A stretch of DNA of 64,000 nt from Candidatus Flexifilum affinis (GCA_016713325.1 JADJPJ010000089.1:124001-188000); one strand, 5' to 3'; positions 35,827-45,811 are shown, numbered from the stretch's first letter. Translations and numbers: made by a program. The notes: generated from the sequence alone by a model not told the origin.

Positions 35827-36606
35827 TCATGATGACGCCGTGCTGGCCAGCGGTAGGCGCAGGATGGCTTCGGTGCCGAGATCTTCCTTGCTCAGGAGAT
35901 GCAGGGTGCCTCCATGCCATTCCACGGAGTCCTTTGCCTGGAACAGCCCCAGCCCGTGTCCCTCGGCGCCGCTCGTGCTGGCGTTCGAGGCGCGGTAGTA
36001 CGGTGCGAACACCTGCTCAAGCTCGGCGGAAGGGATGCCGATCCCGTTGTCGATGATCGTGATAGTGGCCCAACCGGTATCGATGGTCAGTGTGATAGCG
36101 ACGTTTCCCCCTGAGCGCGAGTACTTGATGGCATTCGCGATGAGGTTGTCCAGCGCGCGCTGGACGGCGCTTTCACTGCCGATCATCAGCGCATGGGTGG
36201 TCTGCCGGTATAGGGTGAAGGTCAGATGCCTGGACACTGCCGCCGGGCGATTCGCCTCCACCGTGTGATACAGCAGGTGCGACAGGTCGAACTGCGCGCT
36301 GGCGTTGTGACCGGCGCTCCCGCCGTTTCCGCTGCACAGAACGCTCCAGTCGCGCAGCAGCAGCTCCAGGCGTGATGCGATCTGCACGATCGACGCCAGG
36401 TGTTCAGCAGGGAGGAAATTCTCACGGCTGAACAGTTCACTGCGCAGGCGCAGCGCGGAGAGGCAGTTGGCCATGTCGTGGCGCAGGCTGGCGGCGCGGG
36501 CGGCCTGGACGCTATCGCACGGAGGCAGCGGCGGCCGCAGCACAGGCTGGACCGGGCGGCGCGGTTGGGGCTGGGTGTTGGGGTATTCTAGTCCGACGCT
36601 CATCAT
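35827..36606 (-). CDS. Soluble histidine kinase without sensor domain
   Basis: A 259-residue protein with no membrane segment. A Pro-rich N-terminus (about 8-32) precedes a short dimerisation helix with His43 in 'AASLRHDMANCLSAL', followed by an ATPase domain: 'ALDNLIANAIKYSRSGG' (N box), 'IIDNGIGIP' (G1) and 'EGHGLGLFQAKD' (G2). The H box 'RHDMANCL' differs from the common 'SHELRTPL', resembling the HPK variants with 'HD..N'. It has no HAMP, PAS or receiver part and no adjacent receiver gene, so its signal must come from another protein. It is divergent from the BTAD/NB-ARC regulator across 163 bases, which suggests a functional link. Confidence 0.8.
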   Translation of the reverse strand: MMSVGLEYPNTQPQPRRPVQPVLRPPLPPCDSVQAARAASLRHDMANCLSALRLRSELFSRENFLPAEHLASIVQIASRLELLLRDWSVLCSGNGGSAGHNASAQFDLSHLLYHTVEANRPAAVSRHLTFTLYRQTTHALMIGSESAVQRALDNLIANAIKYSRSGGNVAITLTIDTGWATITIIDNGIGIPSAELEQVFAPYYRASNASTSGAEGHGLGLFQAKDSVEWHGGTLHLLSKEDLGTEAILRLPLASTASS

Positions 36607-36692
36607 CTTCCTCCTCCAAACTTCATTCTGCCTTCAGCATAGTGTTCGGGAGTCAGCGGATCGTCATGGAAACGTCAGGGCGCAAAGACGTT

Positions 36693-36720
36693 TTGTGAAT
36701 GTTCGTAGATCGTTTAAAAT
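36693..36720 (+). promoter_or_regulatory. Sigma-70-type promoter for the BTAD regulator
   Basis: TTGTGA (36693-36698) and TAAAAT (36715-36720) are 16 bases apart, 49 bases before the start codon. Confidence 0.5.
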
Positions 36721-36769
36721 GGTCTTCAGCAATTGACCTGCCCGGTCCTGCGGTACGTTTCGTTTCGAG

Positions 36770-39464
36770 GTGAAGGCAGTGCGCGTTCGGCTGAGCATGT
36801 TCGGATCCCCCGCCATCGCGGCCGACAACGCTTTGGTTCGCTTTGAGAATCGCAAGGCCGTCGCGCTCCTGGCCTACCTGGCTGCCACCGGCGCCGCCCA
36901 GAGCCGCGATAAGCTGGCCGCGCTCCTCTGGCCCGAGACGGATCAGGCATTAGCCGCGCTCCGCACCACCCTGTGGGAGATCCGCAAAAAGCTCGGCGAG
37001 GATTGTTTGCTGGTCACCCGGCAGGACATTGCCCTGGATGCGCACGGGGACGTTTGGGCCGATGTCGACCGCTTTGGCGAGTTGATCCGTCAGAGCGCTG
37101 CCCCCGTCCTTCCCCCACAGAAGCAAATCACGCTCCTTCAGGAAGCCGTCGATCTCTACCAGGATGATTTTCTGGCGGGGTTCAGCCTGCGCGACTCTCA
37201 GGACTTCGACGACTGGCAGCGCGACCAGATGCGTTACTACCAGCGACTTCAGGCGCGCGCGCTGCTCGACCTGTCGGAGCTCTATCAGACCGCCGGCGAT
37301 CTGAATGCCACCGTCTTCACGATCGAGCGACTGCGGATGCTGGACCGCCTGGCCGAAGAGCCGATCGACCGGCTTATGCAACTGCATCTTTCCACCGGCC
37401 AGCGCCAACAGGCCATTCGCCTCTTCAACGAGTATGCCGCCCAACTGGAGGCTGAGCTGGGCGTCGCTCCCAGCGAGTCCCTGATCGCTCTGAACGAGTC
37501 CGCGCTGAAGTCGAGCGCCACCTCCACACAGACTATGCGCGCCGTGCGCGCCATGGGCGAGAACCTGGCCGTCGGCAGCGTCACGGCGACGATTTTTCGC
37601 GACCCGGATACCGTCACCGGGCGGCCGCGGCGGCTGATCGGGCGTGATGCGCTGCTGGCGCAGGTGGTTGCCCTGCTTGAAGAAGGCGAGCGCGTGCTAC
37701 TGGTCGGCATGGGTGGTATCGGAAAGACGTCGACCGCCGCCGCGTCGGCCTCCGCCTACATCGCGTCAACCCGCAGGCCTGTCCTCTGGCTGGAGACGGC
37801 GTTTCAGAATGCCGGAGAGATCTTCGTGGCCCTGGCCCGCGCCTTTGACCGGCAGCAGGCCGCGCAGTCGGCGGCGGATCCGGCAGGTGTCGTGCGCGAG
37901 CTCCTGGCGCAGCACGGTGGCCTGTTGGTGTTGGACAACTGCTGGAACGCGGCGGCCCTGTTTGAAGTGCTGCGGGCCGTGCCGTTCAGCATGCCGGTGC
38001 TTCTGACCTCCCGCTTACGCTTTCCGATCGAGGGCGAGGTGATCGATCTGACCGTCCTGAACCATCAGGATTCGCGGAGCCTCATCGCTTACCACGCCCG
38101 TCGCGATCTGCCGGATGACGCCGACCTCTCCGGGCTGATGCGGCTGATTGGCTACCACCCCTACGCGCTGGAGATCAGCGGCAAGCAGCTCAAAGCGCAG
38201 CCGGGCCTGACCGTTCGGGATCTGGCCGCGCGCTATGCCCGCGGGACTCGTGAGATTGCAGTTCCGGGCGGCTATGGCGAATCGGGCCGCGAGAGCATCG
38301 CGCAGGTGATCGCCGTCAGTGCCGAAACGCTTTCCGAGGATTCGCGCTCGATTCTCGCGCAGATGGGCGCTCTGGCGGCCCCGCGCGCCTCTCGTGAGCT
38401 GCTGACCCTGATGCTCGAGGGCGACCTGGACGCGCCGCTGGCCGCTCTGGAGCAGGCCAGCCTGATCGCGGTGGAAGCCACTGAGACCGGATCGACCTAC
38501 CGCATGCATGGGTTGATCCACAGCTACACCCGCGAGCTCATCCGCGACTCTGAAGACGCGCACCGGCGCTTGATCGCTGGCGTCAGCGCCTACATGGGCC
38601 GCCACAGCCGCCAGCCAATGCGCATCGAGGCGGAGTACAGCAACATCCTCGGCGCGGTCCGCGTCGCCCGGCTGCTTGGCGACCACGAGGCGGCGATCAG
38701 CATCGTGCTCGCTATCATGGTCGACGGCTACTTCGACTCGCGCGGTTACACGCCCGACCTGCTCGAACATCTCGACGCCGCGATTCGCCTTGCAGAAAAC
38801 GCGGGTCGTTCCGTAGAAAACGCTCTGCACCTGCTGTTGAGCAAGCGGGCCAACCTCATGCAGATGCAGGGCAATCTGGACGCGGCCTTTGCCGACAACA
38901 TACGGGCACTGGCCACCGCACCGGACATGTACCGCCGCGCGCTTTTGGCGACAACCCTGGCGACGATCAGCTACCGTCTGAAGCAGGACGAGTACGCGTT
39001 GTACCTCAATGAGGCGGAAACGGTCGCGCGCGAGCACGAGTTTCATGATATCATGTGTCGAATCACCGAGATCCACGGCTTGTTGGCGATGAACCAGCGG
39101 CGACAGGCACAGCGCGCAGCAGTCGCTCGAACAAGCCGCATTGCACGCCGCTCGCCTGAACCTGCCCGATCGTCACTTCCACACGCTTTACAACCTTGCC
39201 TATATTGAAATTGAGTTGGGGGAGCATCATCACGCTGAAGCCTCCCTGAACGATGCATATTCAATCGCCCTGGAGCAGCAAAACGAACTCTGGAAGGCAA
39301 TGTGCTACTCGAGTCTCGGCCGCTGCGTGTACGCACGCGGTGACCGCCTGGAGACTCTCCGGCTCATGACTGAGGCGCTCGAAGTATACGAGCGCGCCGG
39401 TAACAAAGCGGCATCCGAGTGGGTTCGCAGCTTTCTGCGCACAGAAGGCTTTGTCTCAGACTGA
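36770..39464 (+). pseudogene. AfsR/SARP-like regulator: BTAD, NB-ARC and TPR, frameshifted
   Basis: The joined frames encode about 897 residues. An N-terminal OmpR-like winged helix ('VRFENRKAVALLAYLAATGA', 'SRDKLAALLWPE', 'ALRTTLWEIRKKLGED') is followed by the BTAD helices (about 95-240), an NB-ARC-type ATPase with P-loop 'VLLVGMGGIGKTSTAA' and 'LLVLDNCWN' (Walker B), and C-terminal helical repeats. Such regulators activate genes when a ligand frees the ATPase. The first frame ends at 39208. The repeats continue in the other frame as SLEQAALHAARLNLPDRHFH through 39464. The shift must lie between 39093 and 39140, where one base is extra. The start is GTG 36770; GTG 36779 is an alternative. 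The next gene, a secreted subtilase 19 bases on, may be a target or partner. Confidence 0.78.
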
Positions 39465-39483
39465 TTTCCCAGGGGAGGGCAGT

Positions 39484-40956
39484 ATGCGTATGAAAGTGTT
39501 CTTTCTGTTTTGCTTGATGCTGTTGGTGTTGGCTGCCGCCTTGCCAGCAACCATGCAGCAGCAATCACAAGGGCAGATCGAGGAGACTCCAGGAGATGTT
39601 GCCATCCTGGTTGTTGATGTTTTCGAGCCAGGGTCCGAGGTTGCACTTGCCAGGCCCGGTGGGATGCCGAACAGCCGAAATGCGCCGCGGTCATTTGACG
39701 GAATGGATGGCTTCATCATCCAGGGCAACGCGTCCATTTCTTCCGACCTCTATCCATTCCGCTTGACCCACGGCGACCTCGTGTTCCAGCATCTCGAATT
39801 CGTACTGAATAGCCGGCATAAGTCTGTCCTCAGTCCTTCGATTCTGCCGCATGCTGTCAAGCGTTGGGAGAGCGCCGGAGGCCAATCGATTTGGTTGGCG
39901 GCGGTGGACACGAATCAGTACGAAATTGGCGCGATTGTCAGCAACGTGATAGCGGCTATTCGCGCCTTGCAAGCAGAAGGTGTGGAACGCTTCGTCATCA
40001 ATATGAGTTTCGGCCTCGTGCCATGCAATACGATGCCCGTTGTCAACGAGGACACCTATCTGGTCTTGCTCGACGAAATGGAGATCGTGTGTCCTGAAGG
40101 CAGTCCCACGCCGGGGCTGGAAGAAATACGGTGTTGGATTGAGCAGGATGGCCTGGGCGATGGCTATCGTGCGAATGTCACGGCCTATCGTGACGATACA
40201 GGAGGAGAAACGGCAGCAGCCTACGCCTATCTTCAGCTCTTGGCGCTGCGGCCACTGGTCGCGCAGGCCCTTGCGGATGCCGTGGCCAACACGCCCGGCG
40301 GCATACCGGCCGACGAATCTCTTATTGAGCCGTTTGTTGACTCGATCCAGGGACAACTAGGTGAAGTCAGTGACGTAGAGCTGATTTTGGTCGCCTCGGC
40401 AGGCAACTCAGGTCTGGATTATCCTTTCTATCCGGCCATTCACCCTGACGTACTCAGTGTCCACGCAAGCTACAACTTCTCGGAGTTGAGTATGTGTAGC
40501 CAATGGACGCAGGATAGTGGGGCAATCAGCGAATACCTGGAGCTGCTCGGTTTCCCAGTAGGAAGCAAAGAGTCCAATCAGCTTGTCGACTACTTGCTCG
40601 TGCGGCCGGCAAACTGGGGCGAGGTGTCTGAGAACGGCGCGACCGGAATCCGCGCATCGCAGTTTCTTCAGGATCCCCGATGGTGGCTGACGCTGACGGA
40701 AACGGAGAGCCAGACGTGGACGAAATTCTCGGCTGTGCATTTGGAACCTCCTTCTCGGCGCCACGCGTCAGCCTGCATATGGCGGAAATACCTTGCGCGG
40801 GATGGGCCGGCATGTGAGGGCAACCTCGGTCTGTTTGATCCACCGTTTGCGCACCGCGAATGGAGCAGGTTGCCGCTCGGAACGCGTGGTATTTCTGCGA
40901 GGATCAATACCTGGCAAGCGCTCAAGGATGATTTCTGTGCCGCCTTTCCCGGCTAG
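39484..40956 (+). CDS. Secreted subtilisin-like (S8) serine protease, Ser motif hidden by two frameshifts
   Basis: As read, 490 residues with a signal peptide (MRMKVFFLFCLMLLVLAAAL). S8 landmarks in frame: 'VAILVVDVFE' (catalytic Asp strand), 'LTHGDLVFQHLEFVL' (His motif), 'FVINMSFG', 'LILVASAGNSG' (oxyanion Asn) and 'HPDVLSVHAS'. The serine motif is absent in this frame but present in the next: DEILGCAFGTSFSAPRVSLH is encoded near 40711-40778, with the Ser codon at 40749-40751. One missing C at 40675-40678 and one extra A at 40786-40788 account for it, and the original frame resumes at YLARDGPACEGN. The true protease is probably intact. The family cleaves proteins outside the cell. A strong terminator follows. 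Confidence 0.7.
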   Translation: MRMKVFFLFCLMLLVLAAALPATMQQQSQGQIEETPGDVAILVVDVFEPGSEVALARPGGMPNSRNAPRSFDGMDGFIIQGNASISSDLYPFRLTHGDLVFQHLEFVLNSRHKSVLSPSILPHAVKRWESAGGQSIWLAAVDTNQYEIGAIVSNVIAAIRALQAEGVERFVINMSFGLVPCNTMPVVNEDTYLVLLDEMEIVCPEGSPTPGLEEIRCWIEQDGLGDGYRANVTAYRDDTGGETAAAYAYLQLLALRPLVAQALADAVANTPGGIPADESLIEPFVDSIQGQLGEVSDVELILVASAGNSGLDYPFYPAIHPDVLSVHASYNFSELSMCSQWTQDSGAISEYLELLGFPVGSKESNQLVDYLLVRPANWGEVSENGATGIRASQFLQDPRWWLTLTETESQTWTKFSAVHLEPPSRRHASACIWRKYLARDGPACEGNLGLFDPPFAHREWSRLPLGTRGISARINTWQALKDDFCAAFPG

Positions 40957-40997
40957 CTCCTGAGGCTTACTGCTCTTTCAGTCGTATTGTGGAAACG

Positions 40998-41030
40998 AAG
41001 CGGCCGCGAAATCTCGCGGCCGCTTTCTTT
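40998..41030 (+). terminator. Rho-independent terminator after the subtilase gene
   Basis: AAGCGGCCGCGA (40998-41009) pairs perfectly with TCGCGGCCGCTT (41014-41025) over a 4-base loop. TCTTT follows. The symmetrical stem can also serve the converging vor operon. Confidence 0.85.
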
Positions 41031-41052
41031 GTGGGGCTTGTCTTGCCATCGG

Positions 41053-41637
41053 TTAACCGGATGGGTGTTGCTTCCGCACTGCAAGTACTGCCGCTTCGCC
41101 GGCATCGAGCGCAGCATGATTGATCGCCAGCACGTTGCGGTGGTGGGCCGGCAGATGCGCCTCGAGGGCGGTGTGCAAGACCGCCAGCGGCAGCGCCGGT
41201 CTGGCAGTCAGCGCCGCGCCGAGCAGCACCATGTTGGCGGCGCGCACGTTGCCCAGCGCTTCGGCCATGGTCGTCGCGGGGATGTCGAGCACCTCGATGT
41301 CCTCGCGGCGGCTCGTGCCGCTGACCAGCGCGGTGTTTACGACCAGCAGGCCATCCGGTCGGACCAGAGATTCGTACTTGGTGAACGACGGCGTGTTCAT
41401 GACCACGGCGACGTGCGGCCGCGGGGATATCGGCGAGCCGATCGTCCGTTCGCTGACGATCGTCGTGCAGTGCGCCGTGCCGCCGCGCATTTCCGGGCCG
41501 TACGACGGAATCCAGGTGACGTTGAAGCCGGCATCCATCGCCGCGTAGGCCAGAAGCTGGCCGACGAACATCACGCCCTGTCCGCCGAAGCCGGAGAAGA
41601 TGAACTCGGTGCGGTGATTGCCGTTGTGGTTGTTCAT
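41053..41637 (-). CDS. 2-oxoacid:ferredoxin oxidoreductase gamma subunit
   Basis: A 194-residue protein of the POR gamma family. '[21 protein letters not shown]' is the family N-terminal Rossmann motif, and '[21 protein letters not shown]' is its conserved central loop. It contacts the thiamine and CoA sites in the complex that oxidises 2-oxoacids to acyl-CoA while reducing ferredoxin. It is the last gene of a four-gene operon and overlaps the beta subunit gene by four bases (ATGA). The gene order delta-alpha-beta-gamma matches Vor/Kor complexes. Confidence 0.9.
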   Translation of the reverse strand: MNNHNGNHRTEFIFSGFGGQGVMFVGQLLAYAAMDAGFNVTWIPSYGPEMRGGTAHCTTIVSERTIGSPISPRPHVAVVMNTPSFTKYESLVRPDGLLVVNTALVSGTSRREDIEVLDIPATTMAEALGNVRAANMVLLGAALTARPALPLAVLHTALEAHLPAHHRNVLAINHAALDAGEAAVLAVRKQHPSG

Positions 41638-42419
41638 GCGTTCAACTCCCGTACCGCATCGATCACTTTGTAGTCGCCAAGCGGGTAGACCGGCAGCATC
41701 CGCTCGCGCACCCAGGTCAGCGCGTCGACGGGCGTCATGCCCCAGTTGGTCGGGCAGGTCGAAAGCAGTTCGACCAGGCTGAAGCCCAGTCCCTGCTGCT
41801 GCACCTGAATGGCGGTGCGGATGGCCTTCTTGGCCTTGCGAATGTTGGCGACATCGTGGAGCGACCGGCGCACGATGTAGGAAGCGCCGTCGAGCGTGGA
41901 CAACAGCTCGCTCACGTGCAGCGGCTGGCCAGTGAGCTGGACGTTGCGCCCCTTCGGTGAGGAAGTCGTGCGCTGATCGGGCAGGCTGGTCGGCGCCATC
42001 TGACCGCCGGTCATGCCGTAGATGGCGTTATTGACGAAGACGGTGGTGATGTTCTCACCGCGGGCGGCAGCGTGCACGATCTCGGCGATGCCGATCGAAG
42101 CCAGATCGCCATCGCCCTGGTAAGTGACGACGGTCTGGTCGGGCAGCAACCGCTTGAGTCCGGTGGCCATGGCCGGGGCGCGGCCATGCGCAGCCTCGAC
42201 GCCATCCAGATTGAAGTATTCATAGGCAAACACAGCGCAGCCGACCGGCGCGACCAGGATGGTTTTTTCGCGCAAACCCAGTTCGTCGAGCACCTCGGCC
42301 AACAAACGGTGGGCCACCCCGTGCGTGCAGCCGGGGCAGTAGTTGGTGTGCACCGCAGTCAGCGAGTCCGGGCGGTCGTAAACGCGTTCCATTTCAGCGT
42401 AAGGGTTCATCTTGTTCAT
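41634..42419 (-). CDS. 2-oxoacid:ferredoxin oxidoreductase beta subunit (thiamine-binding)
   Basis: A 261-residue thiamine diphosphate-binding subunit. '[18 protein letters not shown]' is the beta N-terminal motif, and '[20 protein letters not shown]' with '[16 protein letters not shown]' is the GDG...N thiamine-binding signature. The CPGC pair is conserved in Vor and Kor beta subunits; the beta subunit lacks the extra cysteines that ligate a cluster in Por. The complex works in the cytoplasm. The gene is 13 bases downstream of alpha and overlaps gamma by four bases. Confidence 0.92.
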   Translation of the reverse strand: MNKMNPYAEMERVYDRPDSLTAVHTNYCPGCTHGVAHRLLAEVLDELGLREKTILVAPVGCAVFAYEYFNLDGVEAAHGRAPAMATGLKRLLPDQTVVTYQGDGDLASIGIAEIVHAAARGENITTVFVNNAIYGMTGGQMAPTSLPDQRTTSSPKGRNVQLTGQPLHVSELLSTLDGASYIVRRSLHDVANIRKAKKAIRTAIQVQQQGLGFSLVELLSTCPTNWGMTPVDALTWVRERMLPVYPLGDYKVIDAVRELNA

Positions 42420-42432
42420 CCTCCCAGACCGT

Positions 42433-43497
42433 CTATTCCACGACGTGCAGCGACCAGCAGAGCATTTCGATGGTGTCGAGGATCTCCTCCGGCAGCGGAA
42501 TGACTCCGGCCATCCGGCCGTAGAATTCGACCGGCGTCCGCCCGTTCACGGCGAGACGGACATCCTCGACCATCTGCCCGGCGTTCATCTCGACCACCAG
42601 ACAGGTATCGACCTGCTCGGCCAGTTCCGCCAGGCGGTCGGCCGGGAAGGGATAGAGCGTCTGCGGGCGGAACAGCCCGACGCGGAAGCCGTCTTCGCGC
42701 GCCAGCTCCACCGCGTTGGCGGCGATGCGCCCCGCTGAGCCAAATCCGACGACCAGCAGCTCGGCGTCGTCGGTGTACATCTCGATGCTGCGCTGTTCGA
42801 CCGCGCGGATTCGCTCCAGGCGCTGCTGAATGTGCTGGTTGTACGCTTCGGCTTCGTCGGCACGCAGATGCATCGATGTGATGCGGTTGGGAGACCGCCC
42901 GGCGGCACCGCTGACCGCCCAGGAGGGGATGGCGTGGTCTGGCTGAAAATCAGGAAGCTCGGCCGGCTCCATCATCTGGCCGATCAGGCCGTCGAGCGCC
43001 AGGATGACCAGGTGCCGGTAGTGCTCGGCCAGATCGAAGGCCAGCAGGGTCATGTCGATGGCTTCCTGCACGCTGGCGGGCGCCAGGACGATCGGGTGGT
43101 AGTCGCCGTGTCCGGCCGAGCGTGTGACCTGGAAGTAGTCGCCCTGCGAGGGCAGAATGTTGCCCAGGCCGGGACCGCCGCGCATGACGTCGACAACCAC
43201 GCAGGGCAGGTCGGATCCGGCGATGTAGGACAGACCCTCCTGCATCAGACTGAAGCCGGGGCTGGACGAACTGGTCATGACGCGCATGCCGGCGCAGGCC
43301 GCGCCGTAAACCATGTTGATGGCGGCGACTTCGCTTTCCGCCTGCAAGAACACGCGCCCCAGGTCGGGCATACGCGCGGACAGGTATTCCAGGAGTTCCG
43401 TCTGTGGCGTGATGGGATAGCCGAAGTACGCGCGGCAGCCGGCCCGGACGGCGGCTTCGGCGATGGCGACGTTGCCTTTCAGGAGCGCTTTAGGCAT
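42433..43497 (-). CDS. vorB: 2-oxoacid:ferredoxin oxidoreductase alpha subunit, VorB type
   Basis: A 354-residue subunit. '[20 protein letters not shown]', '[20 protein letters not shown]' and '[20 protein letters not shown]' match the VorB group, which is annotated as 3-methyl-2-oxobutanoate:ferredoxin oxidoreductase. '[17 protein letters not shown]' is also VorB-like. It would oxidise branched-chain 2-oxoacids from valine, leucine and isoleucine to acyl-CoAs. The ATG at 43497 has AGGAGG six bases upstream and overlaps the delta gene by eight bases. 2-Oxoglutarate cannot be excluded from sequence alone. Confidence 0.85.
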   Translation of the reverse strand: MPKALLKGNVAIAEAAVRAGCRAYFGYPITPQTELLEYLSARMPDLGRVFLQAESEVAAINMVYGAACAGMRVMTSSSSPGFSLMQEGLSYIAGSDLPCVVVDVMRGGPGLGNILPSQGDYFQVTRSAGHGDYHPIVLAPASVQEAIDMTLLAFDLAEHYRHLVILALDGLIGQMMEPAELPDFQPDHAIPSWAVSGAAGRSPNRITSMHLRADEAEAYNQHIQQRLERIRAVEQRSIEMYTDDAELLVVGFGSAGRIAANAVELAREDGFRVGLFRPQTLYPFPADRLAELAEQVDTCLVVEMNAGQMVEDVRLAVNGRTPVEFYGRMAGVIPLPEEILDTIEMLCWSLHVVE

Positions 43498-43753
43498 GAG
43501 CGACCTCCTGAAGTTCCGCACGGCGTGGACTCGGCGTCCGGTAGACTACGATGCACGCGTCGGGGCAGATGACCGCGCATACCCCGCAGCCCGTGCAGGC
43601 GTTGAACGTCTCGTCGAGCAGCGCCGGGTGATAGCCTTTGGCGTTCAGAAGCTCCGGACTGAGCAACAAGACATTTTGGGGGCAGACCGTGGTGCAGAGC
43701 TGGCAGCCCTTGCACCGTTCCTGGTCGATGACAACTGTTCCTTTGAGGGCCAT
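43490..43753 (-). CDS. 2-oxoacid:ferredoxin oxidoreductase delta subunit (2[4Fe-4S] ferredoxin)
   Basis: An 87-residue ferredoxin-like subunit with two [4Fe-4S] motifs: [12 protein letters not shown] and [13 protein letters not shown]. It passes electrons from the thiamine site to soluble ferredoxin. It is the first gene of the vor operon. I place the start at 43753 ([14 protein letters not shown]); an in-frame ATG at 43768 adds MSESH. The cluster-bearing delta subunit is typical of Vor and of four-subunit Kor enzymes. No terminator or other gene lies within the 155 bases upstream, which hold the operon promoter region. Confidence 0.9.
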   Translation of the reverse strand: MALKGTVVIDQERCKGCQLCTTVCPQNVLLLSPELLNAKGYHPALLDETFNACTGCGVCAVICPDACIVVYRTPSPRRAELQEVAHA

Positions 43754-43923
43754 ATGACTTTCACTCATTCCAAGAATCAGTATTCCTACAATCTAATCGT
43801 AGTCCCAACTGCGCTTTCTCGGAATTAACGTTGATCACCCTGGAGATAGGGAACAATGTCATGTTTGGAAGAGCGATTGCGGACAGCGCCGCCAGGCCCG
43901 GTCCACAGAGTTTTGCGGGGGAT

Positions 43924-44385
43924 TTAGAGAATGCAGCCCGTCAGCGCCGCCTGGGCATAGGCGCGTAGCGCTTCGCCGGCCGAGTCGCCACGCGCGTCCA
44001 GGAATTCGCGGATGATTGCTTGCGCTTTCGTGCCGCAGGCGGATACCAGGTGTCCAAGGCCGTGCAGAGCGCTTTCCAGACAGACGGGGTTGTGGCACTG
44101 GTGCAGCACACCGCTTATGACCGACAGAATGGCCTCGACCATCACATCTCTGTCCGAATGCCCCTCCCACCAGCCCAGTGGAGACATGTCCCAGAACATG
44201 TAGCACAGGCCGCTGAGCGGATGCAACCCCTCGCGATCGGTGTGGCCAAGGACAGGGGCGCAGCGGGAGTCGAAGCAGTCCAGATAGAGGTGACGGAGGG
44301 CCGCGATGCCTTCGAGCCGTTGGGCAAGCGGAACGGCCGGGTCGCTGAAGGCGAAGACGACGTCGCCGCACGCGTTGTTGAATCC
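43924..44385 (-). pseudogene. Uncharacterised Cys/Leu-rich protein, 5' end missing
   Basis: About 150 residues in a frame with no start codon: 'GDVVFAFSDPAVPLAQRLEG', 'HPLSGLCYMFWDMSPLGWW' and 'NPVCLESALHGLGHLVSACG', ending 'YAQAALTGCIL'. The 'PLCYM.WD' and 'C..SALHGLGH' phrases belong to an uncharacterised helical family I have no function for; the second half looks HEAT-repeat-like. The frame runs back into the DUF1801 gene without an ATG or GTG. Either the N-terminus was lost in a deletion, or a single missing base near 44384 fuses it to the DUF1801 protein. Confidence 0.45.
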
Positions 44386-44729
44386 TTGAGCTTGTTGAGG
44401 TACAGGCAGGCTTTGCCGAGTTTGTGCTTACCCAGCTTCTTGAGCAGTGGCTCGTACTCCTCGAAGCCGGCCAGGATGTAGACCGTGAGATTCTGTTTGC
44501 GGGGAGAAAAACCGACAAGCATGGCATCGCCTTCGCGGCCGCTGGCATACTTGTAGTGATAGCTGCCAAAGCCGACCATTGTGTCGCCCCACATGACCGG
44601 AGGTTCGCCGGTGACTTCCTGCATCACCTGGATCAGGGTGAAGCAGTCCTGACGTTTCGTCTCATCTTCGACGCTCGCCAGGAATTCCTCAACCTTTCTA
44701 TCCGTTGGTTTGGTCTTGTTCTCAGCCAT
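44382..44729 (-). pseudogene. DUF1801 protein, C-terminus lost
   Basis: 116 recognisable residues of the DUF1801/YdhG family: 'VEEFLASVEDETKRQDC', 'PPVMWGDTMVGFGSYHYKY', 'LVGFSPRKQNLTVYILAGF' and 'LGKACLYLNKLKD'. The family is small, cytoplasmic and of unknown function, with an iron chaperone-like fold in some members. Normal members continue about 20 residues after 'NKL.D'. Here the frame goes into an unrelated translation and the next conserved text is in another frame (the entry before this one). The ATG at 44729 has AGGAG eight bases upstream. Deletion or assembly join is the likely cause. Confidence 0.65.
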
Positions 44730-44822
44730 GCAAAGACTCCTGATTGCCCAGCAATCGAAACGTCGCACAGATGCGACAGTATCGCACAGATGTTTTGTTT
44801 TGGGCAAGCAGCCTCGTTCTAC

Positions 44823-45245
44823 TCAGCCGGCCTGGACGAGAAGCAGCCCGATCACGCAGACCGCCACGCCGAGCAGCTTCACCGGCGACAGACCCTCGCG
44901 GAAGAGCAGCAGGCCGATGGGAATAAGCAGCAGGGTGACCGCCATGTTGACGGTCAGCCCGGCCAGGTTAATCTGCCAGCCGGCGCGGTAGGCGAGCAGA
45001 AAGCCGGCCTCGATGCCCAGAATGGCGAGTCCGGGCAGAAACGCCGCCAGCGTGACCCGCCCCAGTTCGGCCTGCAAACCTTCCTTGAGCGGGAAGAAGA
45101 CGAAGAGAAGCAGGCTGGAGAGGAAGGCGGTCAGGTAGGTCGCCAGCAGTACCAGCGCCGGATGGATGTTGACCGGAATCGACTTCTGGAAGACGTGGTA
45201 GACGACGGTTCCGGCGATGGCGATGCCCACGGCAAGAATGTGCAT
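44823..45245 (-). CDS. Small EamA/DMT-type membrane protein
   Basis: A 140-residue membrane protein with four to five helices: 'ILAVGIAIAGTVVYHVF', 'LVLLATYLTAFLSSLLLFVF', 'FLPGLAILGIEAGFLLAYRAG' and 'LLGVAVCVIGLLLVQAG'. This is half of a DMT-superfamily transporter, as in the short EamA proteins that work as dimers. 'NLAGLTVNMAVTLLLIPIGLLLFREGLS' is the conserved EamA segment. The exported or imported substrate is unknown. It is on the same strand as the DUF1801 gene 93 bases downstream. No operon partner gives a hint. Confidence 0.72.
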   Translation of the reverse strand: MHILAVGIAIAGTVVYHVFQKSIPVNIHPALVLLATYLTAFLSSLLLFVFFPLKEGLQAELGRVTLAAFLPGLAILGIEAGFLLAYRAGWQINLAGLTVNMAVTLLLIPIGLLLFREGLSPVKLLGVAVCVIGLLLVQAG

Positions 45246-45451
45246 TTGAATGCCGTCCTTCGTAGTTACTCTGAGATAGACAGGGGCGCCTGGCTGGTGT
45301 TCATCTGGAACGCGGGGTTGACGGCACGCAGGACATTTTCATAGCTGGTGCAGCGGCCTGGATTGCCCGGACAGACAGGTCAAGAATGGAGTGAGCATAC
45401 GGCCACCTGACCGGTTCTTCTCCGTTCTCGACCTGCGGCCGATAGGAAAGA

Positions 45452-45811
45452 CTAGCTTTGCGCCTTGGGGGTGAAGCTGATCAGGCCGGTGAAGTGGTGC
45501 GAGATTCTGCCGTCGCGGATGATGAACACATCGTAGACGTGTGCGATGCCGCCGGCCGTTTCTGCATGCGCCTCGAACATCAGCGAGTCGTCACCTTCGG
45601 CATACTTATCGGTCGACAGCAGCTTGAGATAGCCGAGCTGCGCGATGTAGCCCTTGAAATACTCCTTCAGAGCTTCTGCGCCGCTGACGTGTGTGGTGTA
45701 GCTGAGCAGTTGGGCGTCCTCGGTGTAGTTCTCGTCGATCAGCCGAACATGATCCTTGTCCGCCAGAATTGCCAACTGCCGGTCATAGAGGGCCCTGAAC
45801 TTGTCGCTCAT
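45452..45811 (-). CDS. SnoaL/NTF2-like small protein
   Basis: A 119-residue protein with the alpha+beta barrel pattern of the SnoaL/DUF4440-like group: a helix 'FRALYDRQLAILADKDHVRL', 'IDENYTEDAQLLSY', then 'GAEALKEYFKGYIAQLG' and strands 'DDSLMFEAHAETAGGIAHVYDVF' ending 'DGRISHHFTGLI'. Members are isomerases, hydrolases or binding proteins. No catalytic assignment is possible. The gene stands alone, with 206 bases on the downstream side in which I see nothing. Confidence 0.7.
   Translation of the reverse strand: MSDKFRALYDRQLAILADKDHVRLIDENYTEDAQLLSYTTHVSGAEALKEYFKGYIAQLGYLKLLSTDKYAEGDDSLMFEAHAETAGGIAHVYDVFIIRDGRISHHFTGLISFTPKAQS

Noticed and set aside
45246..45451. A small gene between the EamA-like and SnoaL-like genes
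   Set aside because: No frame with a plausible start, ribosome binding site and composition was found in these 206 bases.
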